From Staphylotrichum longicolle (lineage: Eukaryota; Ascomycota; Sordariomycetes; Sordariales; Chaetomiaceae), in NCBI GenBank assembly GCA_019096155.1, contig JAHCVI010000003.1:4278001-4342000 (forward strand): a DNA stretch of 64,000 nucleotides. The letters are read 5' to 3'. The position numbers were made by a program, and so were the translations under genes. The notes under the pieces are model-generated. The model had not been told where the DNA came from and did not search any database. It saw nothing but the letters and a program-made list of their open reading frames with translations. Shown here piece after piece: positions 1-11,750 of this stretch; positions within the stretch are counted from its first letter, which is position 1; each line of letters starts with the position of its first letter.

Positions 1-46
1 TGCCCTTTACGGTGTGTGGAGACGAGCGGGGTGCCTTCCCGGATAC

Positions 47-2399
47 CTAAGCCCCAGGCACGCCAGACAGCTCCGATTCAATGACTTCCTTCACCTTGGG
101 TGCCAGCGAGCCCAGAGCACCGTCCAGGGCCTTCCGCAGCCGGGACGCTTGGTCCGCGAGCTTGGGGTGGTCCTTGTTGAGGGCGAGCGCCGCCTTGAGG
201 CAGCGAAGAGCCAGAAGGTACTTGTCTGGAGGCAGGTATTTAGCACGTGAACAAAGTTCCGGGGGCTGGGGGTTGGGTGGAGGCGACACTTACTCCTGCG
301 GATATAGACCTCAAAGCCGGCAATTTGGCCTTCGATATTCTTGGGACTGAACTGGAGCATGTGGCCCAGAAACTTCATGGCGTCGCCGAGAGGGTCCGTG
401 GTGGCAGCCAGCTTGGCGCCGTTCGGGTCGTCGTCCTTCTTCTTCGCATCCTCGCCGTCCTTGCTCTTCTGGGCGCCTCCCTTATTGGGATCCTGCTTCG
501 CAGCCTTTTCGGCAGCCTCCCGCTCCGCCTTCTGGGCCTCCTTTCTCGCCTTCTTGGCAGCCTTCTTTCTCTCAGCAGCATCGTCGCCATTTGCGTGGCT
601 GCCCTCTGCGCCGTTGGCGCCGCTCTGCGGCTTGTCGTGCATCGAGAGGTAGAGATTGACGGCGTCCAGAGCGGCCCGGAAGTAGAAGGGGTGCTCCCTC
701 AAGCGGTCTTCCCAGCGGACAAGGTCGATGTACGCCCGGATCTGGCCCTTCCGCAGGGAGAAGCTGTGGAAATCGAATTGGTCCTCCTGCCAGATATCGA
801 AAATATTGTAAATGGTGTGGAAGCGCTTGAGGGCCAAGCCGAGGTCGCCGCGCCGCTGCCACGCCTCACCGTCCTCGGTCAGGAACCAAATGCACTGCAT
901 GTCAGTCAGATCGGCCAAAGGACCCCCGACTGTCTCGGCCCGAGTGAACAAGCCCATGGTAGCGAGCGCCTTCTCGTTCTCGTCGTTGCGCAGTTGGTAC
1001 TTGGCAGCCTTGGAGTTGATGTAGCGATCCCTGGTGTCGAGCGAGCGAGCTTGGTCCATTGCCTCGGCAGCCTTTGCGAGCTCGCCTTGGTGTTTGAATA
1101 TCCTTGCCTTGGTCATGTGGAAGTCGACATTCTTGGGATCCAGCTCAATTGCCTTGTCGACATACTCGGTGGCCTTAGCAAGGTCTCGGGACATGTGGTA
1201 GTTGTAATGCTGAGCCAAGAAGTAGAGCGCCGCTCCCTCGCCCTTGGAGCTATCGCCGTTCGCTTGGGCCTCAGCGCCCGAGCTCTTGCTGTGCTCCTTA
1301 AGGTACTCCTCAGCTACAAGAGGCAGCGTCTCCTTCTTGAAATCGTCCGAGTACAAGTGCTTGAGGTTAGCAAAGGTCGAGGGGACGCCCTTGTCAAACA
1401 TCAGAGTCAAGTACGCCTTGGCGGTTGTGCGGAAGCGGTCGCCTAGGAAGCCAGTCAGCAGTGGGGATCGGCGACAGGAGCACGGTGGATCATACCGGAC
1501 AGGAAGTCCAAAGGAAGACGCTTTGCCGCATCGCAGCGAGGGTTCTTGGCGGCATACTCGTCATACACGGCCTTCAGGGCAGCCTCGTCCTCCGCCGGAA
1601 TGTCCAAGCTGGCGACCAAGCCCTTGTAGTAGTCTGGGTGTTCTGGGTTCCTATCCAGCAATGCCCGGTACGCCTTTGCGGCATCCTCTTTCCTGCCGAG
1701 CTCCGCGAGGTAGCGCGCCCGGAGCTCCATGACGGCCAGCCGGTCGAGGCAGTTCTTGCAGTCTGCGTCCAGATGTTCCAAAGCCCGCGCAAAATCCCCC
1801 ATCTCGGCGATGATCGAGTTCTTGTACAGCAGCGCCTCTGAGTTCTCAAAGTCGGTCTTCAGGGGAGTGGTCGTGACGGACTTCTCGTAGGTGGAAAGAA
1901 TGTTCTCGGCTTGCTGAAGATTGCCGTCCAGATGGTAGGCGATGGCGAGCGCAGTCCAGTTCTGACGCACTTGTGGTCTCGCCTTGAGCATCACAAATCT
2001 GCTCTGGATGTAGCCCGGGTAGTCGCGCATCTGAACCTGCAGCACGGCCAGGTCGCGCTGGATCTGGTGCGAATCGGGCTCGAGCTTGAGGGCAAACTTG
2101 TAGGCCTTGATGGCCTCGTCGAAGTTCTTGTTGGTCCGGTAGAGGATGCCATAGACGTGCCAGCAAATGTACGACTTCATATCAATCGTCAATGCATCCT
2201 TGGCAAGGGCAAACGCCTCGTCGGTCTTGCCCTGGGCGTTGAGGATCAAAGCTTTCATCGACATTGTGTCTCCATGCTTAGGGTTCCGCTTTAGGATCTG
2301 CTCGGCGGCCTTGAGACCACGCTTGTACTGCTTGTCCTCATAGTAGCGAATGACGGTACGAAAGAGGTTGGCCTCTCTCGTACTGAGCGTTTGCGGCAT
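47..2399 (-). CDS. NAA15: N-terminal acetyltransferase A (NatA) auxiliary subunit, Naa15/Nat1
   Basis: Three exons on the minus strand: 2399-1496, 1442-294 and 225-47. Introns 1443-1495 and 226-293 have GTATGA and GTAAGT donors and TAG/CAG acceptors. Together they give 743 aa, the usual size for this family. The N-terminus (EANLFRTVIRYYEDKQYKRG) and a chain of TPR helices, including YEDKQYKRGLKAAEQIL and WHVYGILYRTNKNFDEAIKA, are typical of the NatA scaffold. A Lys/Glu/Ala-rich charged stretch near residue 590 is also typical. Naa15 anchors the catalytic subunit Naa10 to the ribosome so that nascent chains starting with Ser, Ala, Thr and similar residues are acetylated after methionine removal. 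Joining the exons across intron 1 restores the conserved LDFLSG-DRFR region, which supports the splice choice. The family call is firm; the exact 3' splice is slightly less so. Confidence 0.93.
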
Positions 2400-3194
2400 C
2401 GGGTGCGACTGGGGGACTGCGCGTGTGGAAAAAGGCAGAGTTGAGGTCGGGAGCAGGGACTGGATTCGGCGAAGCGTCTAAGTCGAGGATACCGGCCGAT
2501 ACCGAAGGCGGAATTGCTTTCTTGTCGGTAAGGAAATGTTCGGCTGCCCTGGGATCTTGGATGGTAGTCGGGTCGGATTGGCCAACGAGAAGGTTTCGAA
2601 TTTGTTGTGTTGTGGGTTGAGCTTGTGGATGAAGCCGTGGAAGCGAAGCAGAAAGGACGCAGCTGTTCCGCGGAAGCTTCTAAATCCTAGATTTAGTCCA
2701 GCAACCGACGCAGTACGGGGGGCGGATCACACGACGTTCGCAACTTTCGCGCGGGTTGGTCGCGGGGCCGGTGGTGGTGTTGTCGGTTGCGCTTTGCAGA
2801 CTGCGGGATTGGATTTCGGGCAGGCTTGGCAAGGACGAGAGGTCTGCCCCACCATGCACCGGCCTCGGGGCTCGGGAGGGGCCCGCCCCAGCTTGTCAGG
2901 CTCCGGACCGTCCTTGGCGCAGTGATAGGGCTAAATAGATACAGAGCACGGTGGTGATGCCGACGTCAGATATTGATAATCTTCCCGATTTGGACCATCT
3001 CAGTATGCATATGCTGATAAAAGTTTGAAAAGAGAGCGAGGTGAAATCATAGTCCGCTTTTAATCCGTGGGCCAATCTAGAATGGCACATACATAGGTAA
3101 CCGGTAGATTCATTGATACAACACATCTGCACACACATATCGCTCGCTCACTATTTCGTACAGCACTCCGCATCAGCAACAGACACTCCACGCC
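2400..3194. other. Intergenic region between NAA15 and the Mix23-like gene
   Basis: This stretch of about 800 bases should hold the NAA15 promoter and 5' UTR, read leftwards, and the 3' UTR of the Mix23-like gene. I see no convincing coding sequence, repeat or RNA gene. Open frames here lack any recognisable family. Confidence 0.6.
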
Positions 3195-3847
3195 TCACCG
3201 GCTCCCTTCTGATGCCTCCCTACTCCTTCGCCAGTCCGCCAAAGCCTGCTCCCAAGACACGTACGCCGGGTCGCCGCATCTTTGCCGAACAATGTCCCAT
3301 GTCCTGGCCCGAACAATATTCTCTACCCCCATCTCCTGCCGCAAAATAATGGCGAGGTGCTCAGTTCGTGCTTCTCGGGGAAAGAAGCGCCCCGAATACG
3401 GGTCGAGTCGCTCGTCGACAACACGCTCCCGGTTCTTCTCCGTCTCGGCCTCCCTCAGCGCTCTCTCCGGATCATCCGGGTCGGGGCTCGTGGCGACCAG
3501 CGAGCAATAGCTCAGAACATCTGATCGAACCTGCCACGAAGGAAACAAGACCTTGTCCTTGAACGCATTGCAAGCCGCTGCATCTATCTGATGCGACAGC
3601 GGCCGCGGGCCCAGGCGGGACGTTGAGGTTGGGTCAAACCCAGCCTTGGCCGGCGTCTCCAGGGCGTTGAGGTTCTGGGTTATGGTGTCATCGATCGAGC
3701 TCCGAGACAGCCGGAGGAAGTCTGCCGCAGTATCAGCAAATGCTAGGCACAAGCGATGCAGCCCGGTGGGCCGGCAATACCTCGAAGAGCAGATGTTGAG
3801 AAACAGAAGCGAGGTGTGAGTGGTGGCAAGGAGGAAGGCTGGGTCAT
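3195..3847 (-). CDS. MIX23: Mix23/Cid2-family mitochondrial intermembrane-space protein
   Basis: Two exons: 3847-3781 and 3721-3195, with a 59-bp intron (3722-3780, donor GTATTG, acceptor GCGGCAG). The product is 197 aa. Joining the exons gives a continuous STSALR-DFLRLSRSSIDD block. That block, the FKDKVLFPSWQ segment and the C-terminal VRARTWDIVRQRCG are what one expects of the Mix23 (caffeine-induced death protein 2, human CCDC58) family. These are small cysteine-containing proteins of the mitochondrial intermembrane space. Conserved-looking cysteines lie in the AACNAF, SYC and RQRCG segments. The first Met was chosen because it reads directly into the conserved PRFCFSTSALR start; an open frame beginning inside the intron would lose that part. 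The precise function is not well defined for fungi outside yeast. Confidence 0.85.
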
Positions 3848-6800
3848 CACGCCGGAGCCTGAGAGCTCAGTGTCCTGCGTAACCTTTGCTGGGGCTGCGC
3901 CGTCTGTCGACCGAGCCACCGAATCCGTCCACAAAATGCCCGCCAGTGTGACAGATGCCGGGAGGTACAGGGATGTCTGGAAGTTACAAAGCCTTAGCTC
4001 GCTCTTGTTTGTGGTGCTCTCGCAGTTTCCGTTGCTGTGAGGTTGATGCATGACATGACAAAGTGAGAGGCTTGATGTGTGCTGCTAGCTCAAGAGGTGC
4101 CGTCATCCCGCGCTTCGTCGGGTTCATTGCGCCTTCCGATTGGCCCGAGCTGCTCCCCAGCTCAGACAGCCAAGCCCAAGACTGACAGAGCTCCCTTCAC
4201 CTGAACAGCTCGGTCTCCAATGTTCGCCGCACAGCTTGAAACCCAACTTCTCTGGCCTTTAAGTTGGCATTCAAGACAGAGAAATGGCAGGAGGTACTTG
4301 ACGAAATCACAAGAAAATTCTGTGGGACAACTGCATATGGCTCTGAGAGATGAGCACACCCCCAAAAATTGCCCGACTGAGGGGCTCCTGACATCACTGG
4401 CATCGGGGTTGCTGAAGCATACATCCCTGAGCCCAGAGACGACAAATGCCATAACGGAGCCTCTGATCACAGGTTATCCACAACGATGAGTGAGGTTGTG
4501 GTGGCAGGTGGTAGCACTGTCGTCGAGCATGCTGTGGAAACTCACAAAAGATCCTGCCCCAACACTTCAAACACCCAGGAAGTTTTGAGTTTTGGCATTG
4601 TGCGACACGAGAGAAACTGGCAGCTCTTATTGTCGACTATAAACAGAGAATCAATGGGAGTAACCGAACCTTGACTTGCAGATCCTTGGACGCATCCACG
4701 GAGAGAACCATCCACGGGAGGCTAGTCACTCACAAGGGACGACACTGGGTCAACTCGCTATTTTACCAGATGTAGTCATGGCGTCATGACATTGCGATGT
4801 CTTGCAGACGAACCATTCCCTCCAACTCACCGCTCAGAGCAGCGGCTGAGGCTATTGGGCTCAGTTGTGGCGGAGCAAGCCAGTCTGGCAGAGCCCATCC
4901 CAATGGTCAGGCACCATTGTCTGGTGTCAGCCCATCGCCGGCCTCACGGGCACGCAGAGCCGGCAGCAGTACATGGCGCCCGATAGGGTTTTCTTCGGCC
5001 ACGTCCTGACGTTGGCCCTGCCGGAAGAGACACCCGCAGGGATCTCTTCCATGTCTCCGTTGCTGACCTGTCCAGTGTCAACAGGCTCTTCAAGGGCAGA
5101 GGAGGGGGTAACGACGTTGAGCAGCGATGCCACGATGCCTGCTCGGCCGTGAGCGAAACCCATGTCGGCCACATCGCGGCGAAGGATGCGCGCTGAGAAG
5201 GGTTGCTTGGCGCCCTGTGGTTGTGATGGAGGAACCGGCCCGCAGAGCCGGACCGATTGAGTCAGGGTCCCACAGCGGTCCCCTGCAGGACTGCCCAGGC
5301 ACTGGATTCCTCCACCATGTCGACGGTTTATCCTCCGAATTGCTTCTGGTAAACGAGGTCCGCCCGTGTGTTGCAGTCTCAGGCAGCCCGAAAGATTCCA
5401 GAAGCAGGGCGAACGTCACATCGCCTGTTCAGTAACCAAAACCGCCCCTTGATGTTCCAAAGTTTGAATCCCGTCGCCTATGCACGAGACTGAAATCGGA
5501 TGTCGAAACGCGCCTTGGCGGGCTTCAGAACCCAACACCCAGGGGACGATCACCGGGCAGGCAAGGAGACAGAGCCTGAGCAGCCATTAGAGCCTAAACT
5601 GCCGCGTGGAAATCAGCCAAAACCCAGCAATTTGTCCGAGAGCGCTTCCGCTGGGCAAAAACGAGCGGGATTTGCTACCATACCGCGCAGCAAGCCGTCT
5701 CGCGCTTCCCATCTGCCCGGGAACAGTGTGCTGGAAAGATGAGGGTAAATGGTCGCCGCTGATGCGGCCAAGACCGAGGTGGGCCTTGGTGGTCGAGAAA
5801 CCATATACCGCTCACCGTCTCGCCTCGTTACTGGTGGCATTGTCCTTTCTGTACGCCGTAAAAACTCGAAGTCCAAACATTGTGCTTCTTCCAGGCGACC
5901 TTTGGGCAAATTGGTCGAGGTGTCGTGTCGATACCAAAGTGTGGATTCGACATCCCGTCTTGGGCAGCCCCCCCTGCGGAACCGAGAGGCGCAGCGCAGA
6001 CAGCTTGGTCCACAGAGGCTGCATCAAGGGTCGCCAGGATCGACGACGGTTGATGGCCGCCAGCCGGGTTGCACGTGAAGGGGGATACACAGCGCTCACG
6101 ACTGCTGACCGAAACCGCCCTCGGCCAAAGTTGAGCAGGCCTTCAACGTGCCACTCAATGCACATGGGCGGGCAAGCCAACATACATAGAAATCGTCTCA
6201 TCATCGGCTCGAGAGGGGGGCACAATCTGCTCGATACCTCACCCTACGACGGCCACACAATGGCCGTCTGAATTGCCAGCGGCCCGAGCGAGATCAGACT
6301 GGAGGTCTGGGCATGCGATCTGAGCAGCCTCACGACACCAGCAACCAGACAGGGGAGGATGCGCTAGATCGGGGCTTTTCTGTCGGGCATAAGCGATGCT
6401 GCATGTCAACCTGTTTCACCCTGGATAAACGGCCTGTGGAACGGGGTGGAGAAAGCCCTTGCCGTCGCGCAGGTCAAATCTCGGAGCGTCTGTCTCCAAG
6501 CCTTCCATCGGGCCAGCGCCAGCGCGGCTGGCAGAACCGGTGAGGATGGGCGACCCGGGGGGCCACTGGCCGAGCAGGCTGGCGCTTGCGGTCGTCTAAT
6601 CTTGAGCGTCAGTTCGGTCCGCGCGGTACTTGGCGCTCGATGACCCAGGCCGTTCCTCGCAAGCCAACCCTCCATCGAGCTGGCTGCTTGGAGTAACAGA
6701 GGGGTCAATTTCGCATGCGACGGGACTGCGCGGCCGTGTGGCGGCCCTGGAGGGGGCACAAGGTGAAAAGCGTCACCACGCATCGCACGCCGAAGATGGC

Positions 6801-8802
6801 AAGAAAGTGGACCGTTGCCCGAGGCCGGCCATATTGACGGCCGAGTAGTGCACATATCGCCTCGGTAAGAGAGCATGTCAGAGACGCCACTGGCAGCTCC
6901 GGCAGCCCAGCCCCCTCTCCAGTTGTCGGCCTGTCCTGCGGATGGCTGACAGAAGGCAGTTTACGAGCAACGGAGTGACTGTGGGAGTGGCCTGGCGAGG
7001 CCGTTGAATCGGGCGAGTACGGTTCAGTCGTCCCAGCTGCTGGGCCGAGAGCCTTCCGGTAGGTGGCCGAGGGTGCTAGGCACCCCGTGGGGTAATTGGT
7101 TGGGTTATTGCTGCTTCATCGGAGTCTGGTGTCCCGGAGCTCAACTCGAAGGGCAAACCTGCAGGTTCGTGCAAGTCCTCGACTTCGTTCTCTTGATTTG
7201 GTTACAGCCCGCTAGAGACTCTGCCCGGGCCGAGCAGTTGAGATCGCAGCACATTTTGTGGGTAACAAAACGCTTGATTCGTTTCGCCGGGCCGTCAACA
7301 GAAATCCCGTCGTGGACTTATTTTGGTGGTTTGTTGCTGGAGTCGTCAACTGCAGGCCTGGTCTCCGATTTGACCGGGCTAATGTGACGCAGCTGCCAGT
7401 GAACGAATGCGCTTGCATGCTTGCAGATTGGATAAAATCAACACCAAACCGGCACTGGTCTGTGCTTCCTCGCCAGCTCTGACGACAGGAGCCTTGGGTG
7501 GTGAAACCCCAGTTCCAAGGGACTCAAGATCGACACTCCACGATATCTGAGCCTCGAGGCGAACGAGTGTGCTGCCATTGGAGATGGCCTGTTTTTGTCC
7601 CCCCCGGCCGTGGAGTCTGGTAATACCCTGTCTGCATGGGGACAGAAAGAGCCAACAGCTGCTGGAGGGAGGTGCTCTGACTTTGCCGAGGGTTCGAAGA
7701 CACAGACAGCGGAGCCCAGCACTGGAGACCTAGGCCTGGAAAGAAAGCTGCTTGTGGGTGGTGTGGACAGTGAAAGGCACGGGCCACTGGCGTTCCCGTT
7801 AGAAACCCCTGGTCTCGGCTGGCATCTCCAACGATCCGCCAGAGGCCCACACTTGCTTCCACTTTTTCCCTCGCTCGCTTCTGCCCGCGTCGGCTCCAGT
7901 GAAGGGGTGGTCAAGGAAGGGCAACAGAAGATAGCCGACATGCCCAAGCCACCTCGTCAATCCGACAAGTGGTCACTTCGAGCCACTCACGCCGGCTCTT
8001 CAATCTGTCAACGGGCGCGCGGCTAAGCCCGCCCGTTGAGCAGCCCCGGGCTACGACAACCTGTCCAGCTTGTGCTGTGGAGGCCGCGAGGCCGTGAGGC
8101 CCGTGATGGCCGCGTTGATGAGCGGGCGTCGACCCTCCCTCTTCCCTCCCTCCCTCCTCCATGCCGTTAATTCATGCCTCTGCCGCCCCTCCGAAGATCC
8201 AGGCCCACTTCACTTTCCATGCTCGACAACCCTGGCAAGGGAGGGGGGTCGAATCAGGCTGTTGGTCTCGGTTACCCATACCACCGTCGGCGCGTTCCCG
8301 ATCATCTTGGGAAACGCAAAAGGGGGCCCGTCAGGTTAAGCTTTGGCCACACAAGTGCGCAATGAAAAGTTGCTGGAATGGACGTACGGAATAAATGTCG
8401 ACGCCTCCCAGATGGCTTCAGGACTGGGAACACCAGGGGAGGCCCAGGATCGTGCATGCGGTGCCTGCGGACCAGGGCCTCCTTGAGCTCCGTCCAACAC
8501 CATCACAGGGCAGGGGGTTTTAGTGGGTAGGGGGCAGGGGGGCAGGGGGGCCAGTGGCTGCGAGGAAGTTACCGGGAAGGGACACGGGCGCAACGCGCCT
8601 CGCCAATCGAGGTACCTGCCCAATGTACCTTTTTGAGTTGTGCACACTGCACATCGTCGAATTTGAGGAAGAAGCCACACCAACAACAGGCAGGTCAGTC
8701 CACGCTGGAAACCCGGCCCCGGGTCGCGTCGCTCCCCTGGTCACCTTTTTTTAGGGTCATGGAATCGTGGCTCCATAAAAATTTCTAATTAAATTCCCAA
8801 TC
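3848..8802. other. Five-kilobase gene-free stretch upstream of the Zn2Cys6 regulator
   Basis: About 5 kb of GC-rich, non-repetitive DNA in which I find no frame with protein-family character on either strand. The open frames are short, overlap on both strands and resemble chance ORFs in GC-rich sequence. It separates the Mix23-like gene, reading left, from the transcription factor gene, reading right, so it is probably a long promoter or leader region. It could hide an unannotated non-coding RNA or an intron-split gene that I do not recognise. A pyrimidine-rich run lies at about 8129-8160 and a G-quadruplex motif at 8525-8550. Confidence 0.55.
8525..8550 (+). promoter_or_regulatory. G-quadruplex-forming motif upstream of the regulator gene
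   Basis: Four runs of guanines (3, 5, 6 and 6 G) are separated by two-base loops (TA, CA, CA). This fits the G3+N1-7 pattern for an intramolecular G-quadruplex. It lies about 250 bases before the start codon at 8803, on the coding strand, so it could act in the promoter or, if transcribed, in the 5' UTR. The role is inferred. Confidence 0.55.
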
Positions 8803-11750
8803 ATGGCTCAACCCCCCGAAGCAGGCCCGTTGCGACTGCAGTCGTCTCTGGACTCGGCTCCCGTTCAGCCGCGTGTGCAGCCAAACCTTGACGCGCTTGT
8901 TGAGCAGAAGCAGCACCACGGCCCGCAGCACCAGCACCAGCACCAGCAGCACCAGCACCAGCAGTACCAGCAAAAACAACCTCATCCCCCCCATAATCCT
9001 CCCCAGCAGTACCAACAGCAGCAGCAGCAGCAACAACCACAACAGCAACAGCAACAGCATTATCATCAGCAACAACAACGACAACAACAGGCTTTCGAGA
9101 GCGCACAGCTCCCGGGGCCACCACCACACGCCAGCGGCGCGCCGGCCACCACCATCCCCAGCGGCAGCGGTACCCAGTCCCTCACGCTCAGCAGCACCAA
9201 GGGCGAGTGCAGCGCGGCCATTGGCGACGAGAAGACGAGGGCAGATGGCATCTTGACAGCCGACGCCAGCTCACACGCTCACACGTCAGTAGCAGGGGCT
9301 GCGGACCCAGTCCCAACCGCTCGCAGCGCCGGGAGCGAGACGCAGCACAACGGCGGCGCGCCCGTCCCAGGCATTCCAGACATGTCCAACACGCAGCCGC
9401 CACCGGGGCCTGCTCGGCAACCCGTGACATATGCGAGCCCGGCAGCGTATCCGCCGGCCGGCATGCCGCCCGTGTCTCAATACATGTACTCGGTCCCATC
9501 TGATCCCTACCGCCCGAACCCGACGACGCTCCCTAGCATGCGGACGCTCGACCACCGGCAGCCACAGCCGCAATCGCAGCACGGAATCCCCCTGAGCGCG
9601 CACATGGCAGGCCCGATGACGCCGGCACCCGCCCCCGCCCACATGGGTTACTACGGCGTGCACCCACACTCTCACATTTATGGGCTCCCCGATCCCAATG
9701 CCATGCGTTTTGCGCTTGCTCCCGGCTTGGTTCATGATCCACGCATCGCCTTGAGCGGAGGGAGGCACAAAAAGGTACCGCCACGACGCCCCCTGTCCCC
9801 GGAGTGACTAGCAGAACAAGTCGAATGGCTGACCGTTGGATTCTTTTGGTTTGTGTCGACAGGAGATCAAGCGGCGGACAAAAACGGGGTGTCTGACCTG
9901 CCGAAAACGCAGAATAAAGGTATGTGCCTAGTGCCCTTGCTCCTTTTCCACTTTGTGTTCTCCTTCCCGTAATGCAGATACTGCCCATCGCGGAGACGTT
10001 GGTGGGTTTTTGTTGTCGGATTAGGATCATCTTTTTTGGACGAAATGCGTGCTGTGGTTGGAGGGGGGACAAGACGAGCCGTTCCATCGGGCCAGCTCAA
10101 TGAGGCGCTCGCTTGTGATCGCTTCGCTACCTGACTTCGGACTTTGGGTCCTGGCAAGCAAGCAAGCAAGCGAGCCGTTGGATCTCCGTCCACCGCCAAA
10201 CCGCCCCACCACAACACGCTCGCTGCTTGCCCATTTTAGCCCTCTCCATCAACCTGCCTCGCTCCATCAATCGCTCGCCGCTGCGCCATACTTCACACCT
10301 TGTTCGCCGCCCTGTCCTAACATCACATTGCCTACTCAGTGCGACGAAGCTCATCCGACCTGCAACAACTGCAAAAAATCGAAACGCGAGTGTCTCGGAT
10401 ACGATCCGATCTTTAAGCAACAGCAAGGCCCAGCAGCTATCCAACCTGCCCCGAGCACCCAACCTCCCGCCGCCGCCGCCGCCCCCGCTGCCCCCGCCAT
10501 CGCCGTGCCGTCCTCGGCCCCACACCCGTACCAAGCGTCCTATCCGCCCACTCTCCCATCCACCTCGCACCTGACTCCATTCCGTCGACCGCTCCGACAA
10601 GTGCCAAAGCCGAGCCTGGCTACGACTACGCGACTGCCATCGATCCGGCGCGCAAGGGACCGACACAGCTGGCGTCTCAGGTACCGCGCGTTACCAGCAG
10701 AGCAACCCAGCCCCAGTCACGGGCCAGACAACCGGTGACCCGGTCCATTTGCGAGGTGGCACCCCCTCCTCTCCTTCCACTCTGTCTGCACTTTCTCGGC
10801 CTCAGCCGCGGGAGACCAAGTCCGCTCATACAATTTCTCCAGCAAAGATGAAGGTCGATGAGCTCATAGCTCTGGGTGGCGCGCCCCCCAATCCGCCAAG
10901 CGCACCACCCTCCTCCGAGATGCTCGACGAGGTCACCAAGCTTTATTACGAAGTTTACGTCCCGGGTCTCTCCCTCTTCTTCGAAACGCGATGGTATGAC
11001 TTCGCAAAGAACCGAGCGACGGCTGCCAATCCCACAGCCATGCTCCACAACAACGCGTCCCTCGTCTCCCTCTTCACTTCTTTCATCCAAACGATATCCA
11101 AGATCAAAAGCACCGATCCCGTAGACATGGTGCATTCCGGCCACCTCGAGCTATCTGTCATCTGGGCTCTCGCTCGCCTTCCTCTCTCAACCCCGCTCAC
11201 CCAACGCCAGCAGTTCCCAGAATCAGTTCCTGCCGAAGACGACCCGTGGGAAGCACGTGGTCGTTTACAGGTTTTTGAAACACTTATCACGGGCGAAATC
11301 CTTGCTGGCAATCCTCTCACACCACCCCCTGCTGCCGCCAACGTGCACCCCCTGCGCAGAAATGAGCTCGAGTTTTGGTATCAGCTCGCCAGGTACCTTC
11401 TCCAGGACCATGCCTCCGCTTCTTCCGCCGACATTTCGACCAGGGAGCGCTGCCTGAGCGCCATGAGGGCCCTCCTGGATGGTCGGGAGAACCGGGACGT
11501 CCTCTACAGCATCGCGGTGCTGAGAGAGTACACGGCGCAGTGGGACGCTGCTTATAGTGAGCAAAGCGTACCATCGCACCTGGAAGAGTCCGACTCGCGC
11601 AGCAAGCTTGCTGTCGCGACAAGATTTATCCGGGACGAGTCGACGTCGACGGGCGGCACGACCAACGTGGTCCGTCGCTTCGCCGACCTTGCCTACCGCG
11701 CCTTTGTTCGTCCAGGAGTCAACGTGAATCGAAACCGAGTCAAATATTGA
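8803..11750 (+). CDS. Zn(II)2Cys6 transcription factor with Q/H-rich N-terminus
   Basis: Exon 1 is 8803-9774 and exon 2 is 9863-9919. Exon 3 starts at 10340 and probably ends near 10680. The last exon, probably from 10848, ends at 11750. The total is about 755 aa. Residues 30-95 are a Gln/His-rich low-complexity tract. The DNA-binding domain follows GRHKKEIKRRTKTG: six cysteines spaced C-X2-C-X6-C-X6-C-X2-C-X6-C, a fungal binuclear zinc cluster. Intron 2 (420 bp) splits this cluster between the second and third cysteine. The C-terminal part (ELIALGGAPPNPPS, LYYEVYVPGLSLFFETRW) looks like a helical regulatory domain. The frame jumps once near 10570, from a Pro/Ala-rich linker into KAEPGYDYATAIDPA. 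This needs either an intron I cannot place or a one-base sequence error. The target genes are unknown. Confidence 0.82.
8908..9093 (+). repeat. CAG/CAA/CAC triplet-rich tract coding for Gln/His
   Basis: Imperfect trinucleotide repeat inside exon 1 of the Zn2Cys6 regulator. It encodes alternating His-Gln units and then runs of Gln up to eight long. CAG and CAA are mixed, so it is not a pure slippage-prone array. Such tracts are common in fungal activators. It also creates a long leucine/valine ORF on the opposite strand, which is an artefact. Confidence 0.85.

Noticed and set aside
247..1446. 399-aa plus-strand open frame across NAA15
   Set aside because: It lies antisense to strongly conserved NAA15 exons, is Leu/Val/Gly-rich without any motif, and is explained by the GC-rich codon use of the real gene.
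5455..5480. B-box-like AGTTTGAATCCCG suggesting a tRNA gene
   Set aside because: No A box, acceptor stem or cloverleaf can be built around it.
8785..9129. Leu/Val repeat protein or hydrophobic membrane peptide on the minus strand
   Set aside because: It is the complement of the CAG/CAA tract encoding polyglutamine in the Zn2Cys6 regulator.
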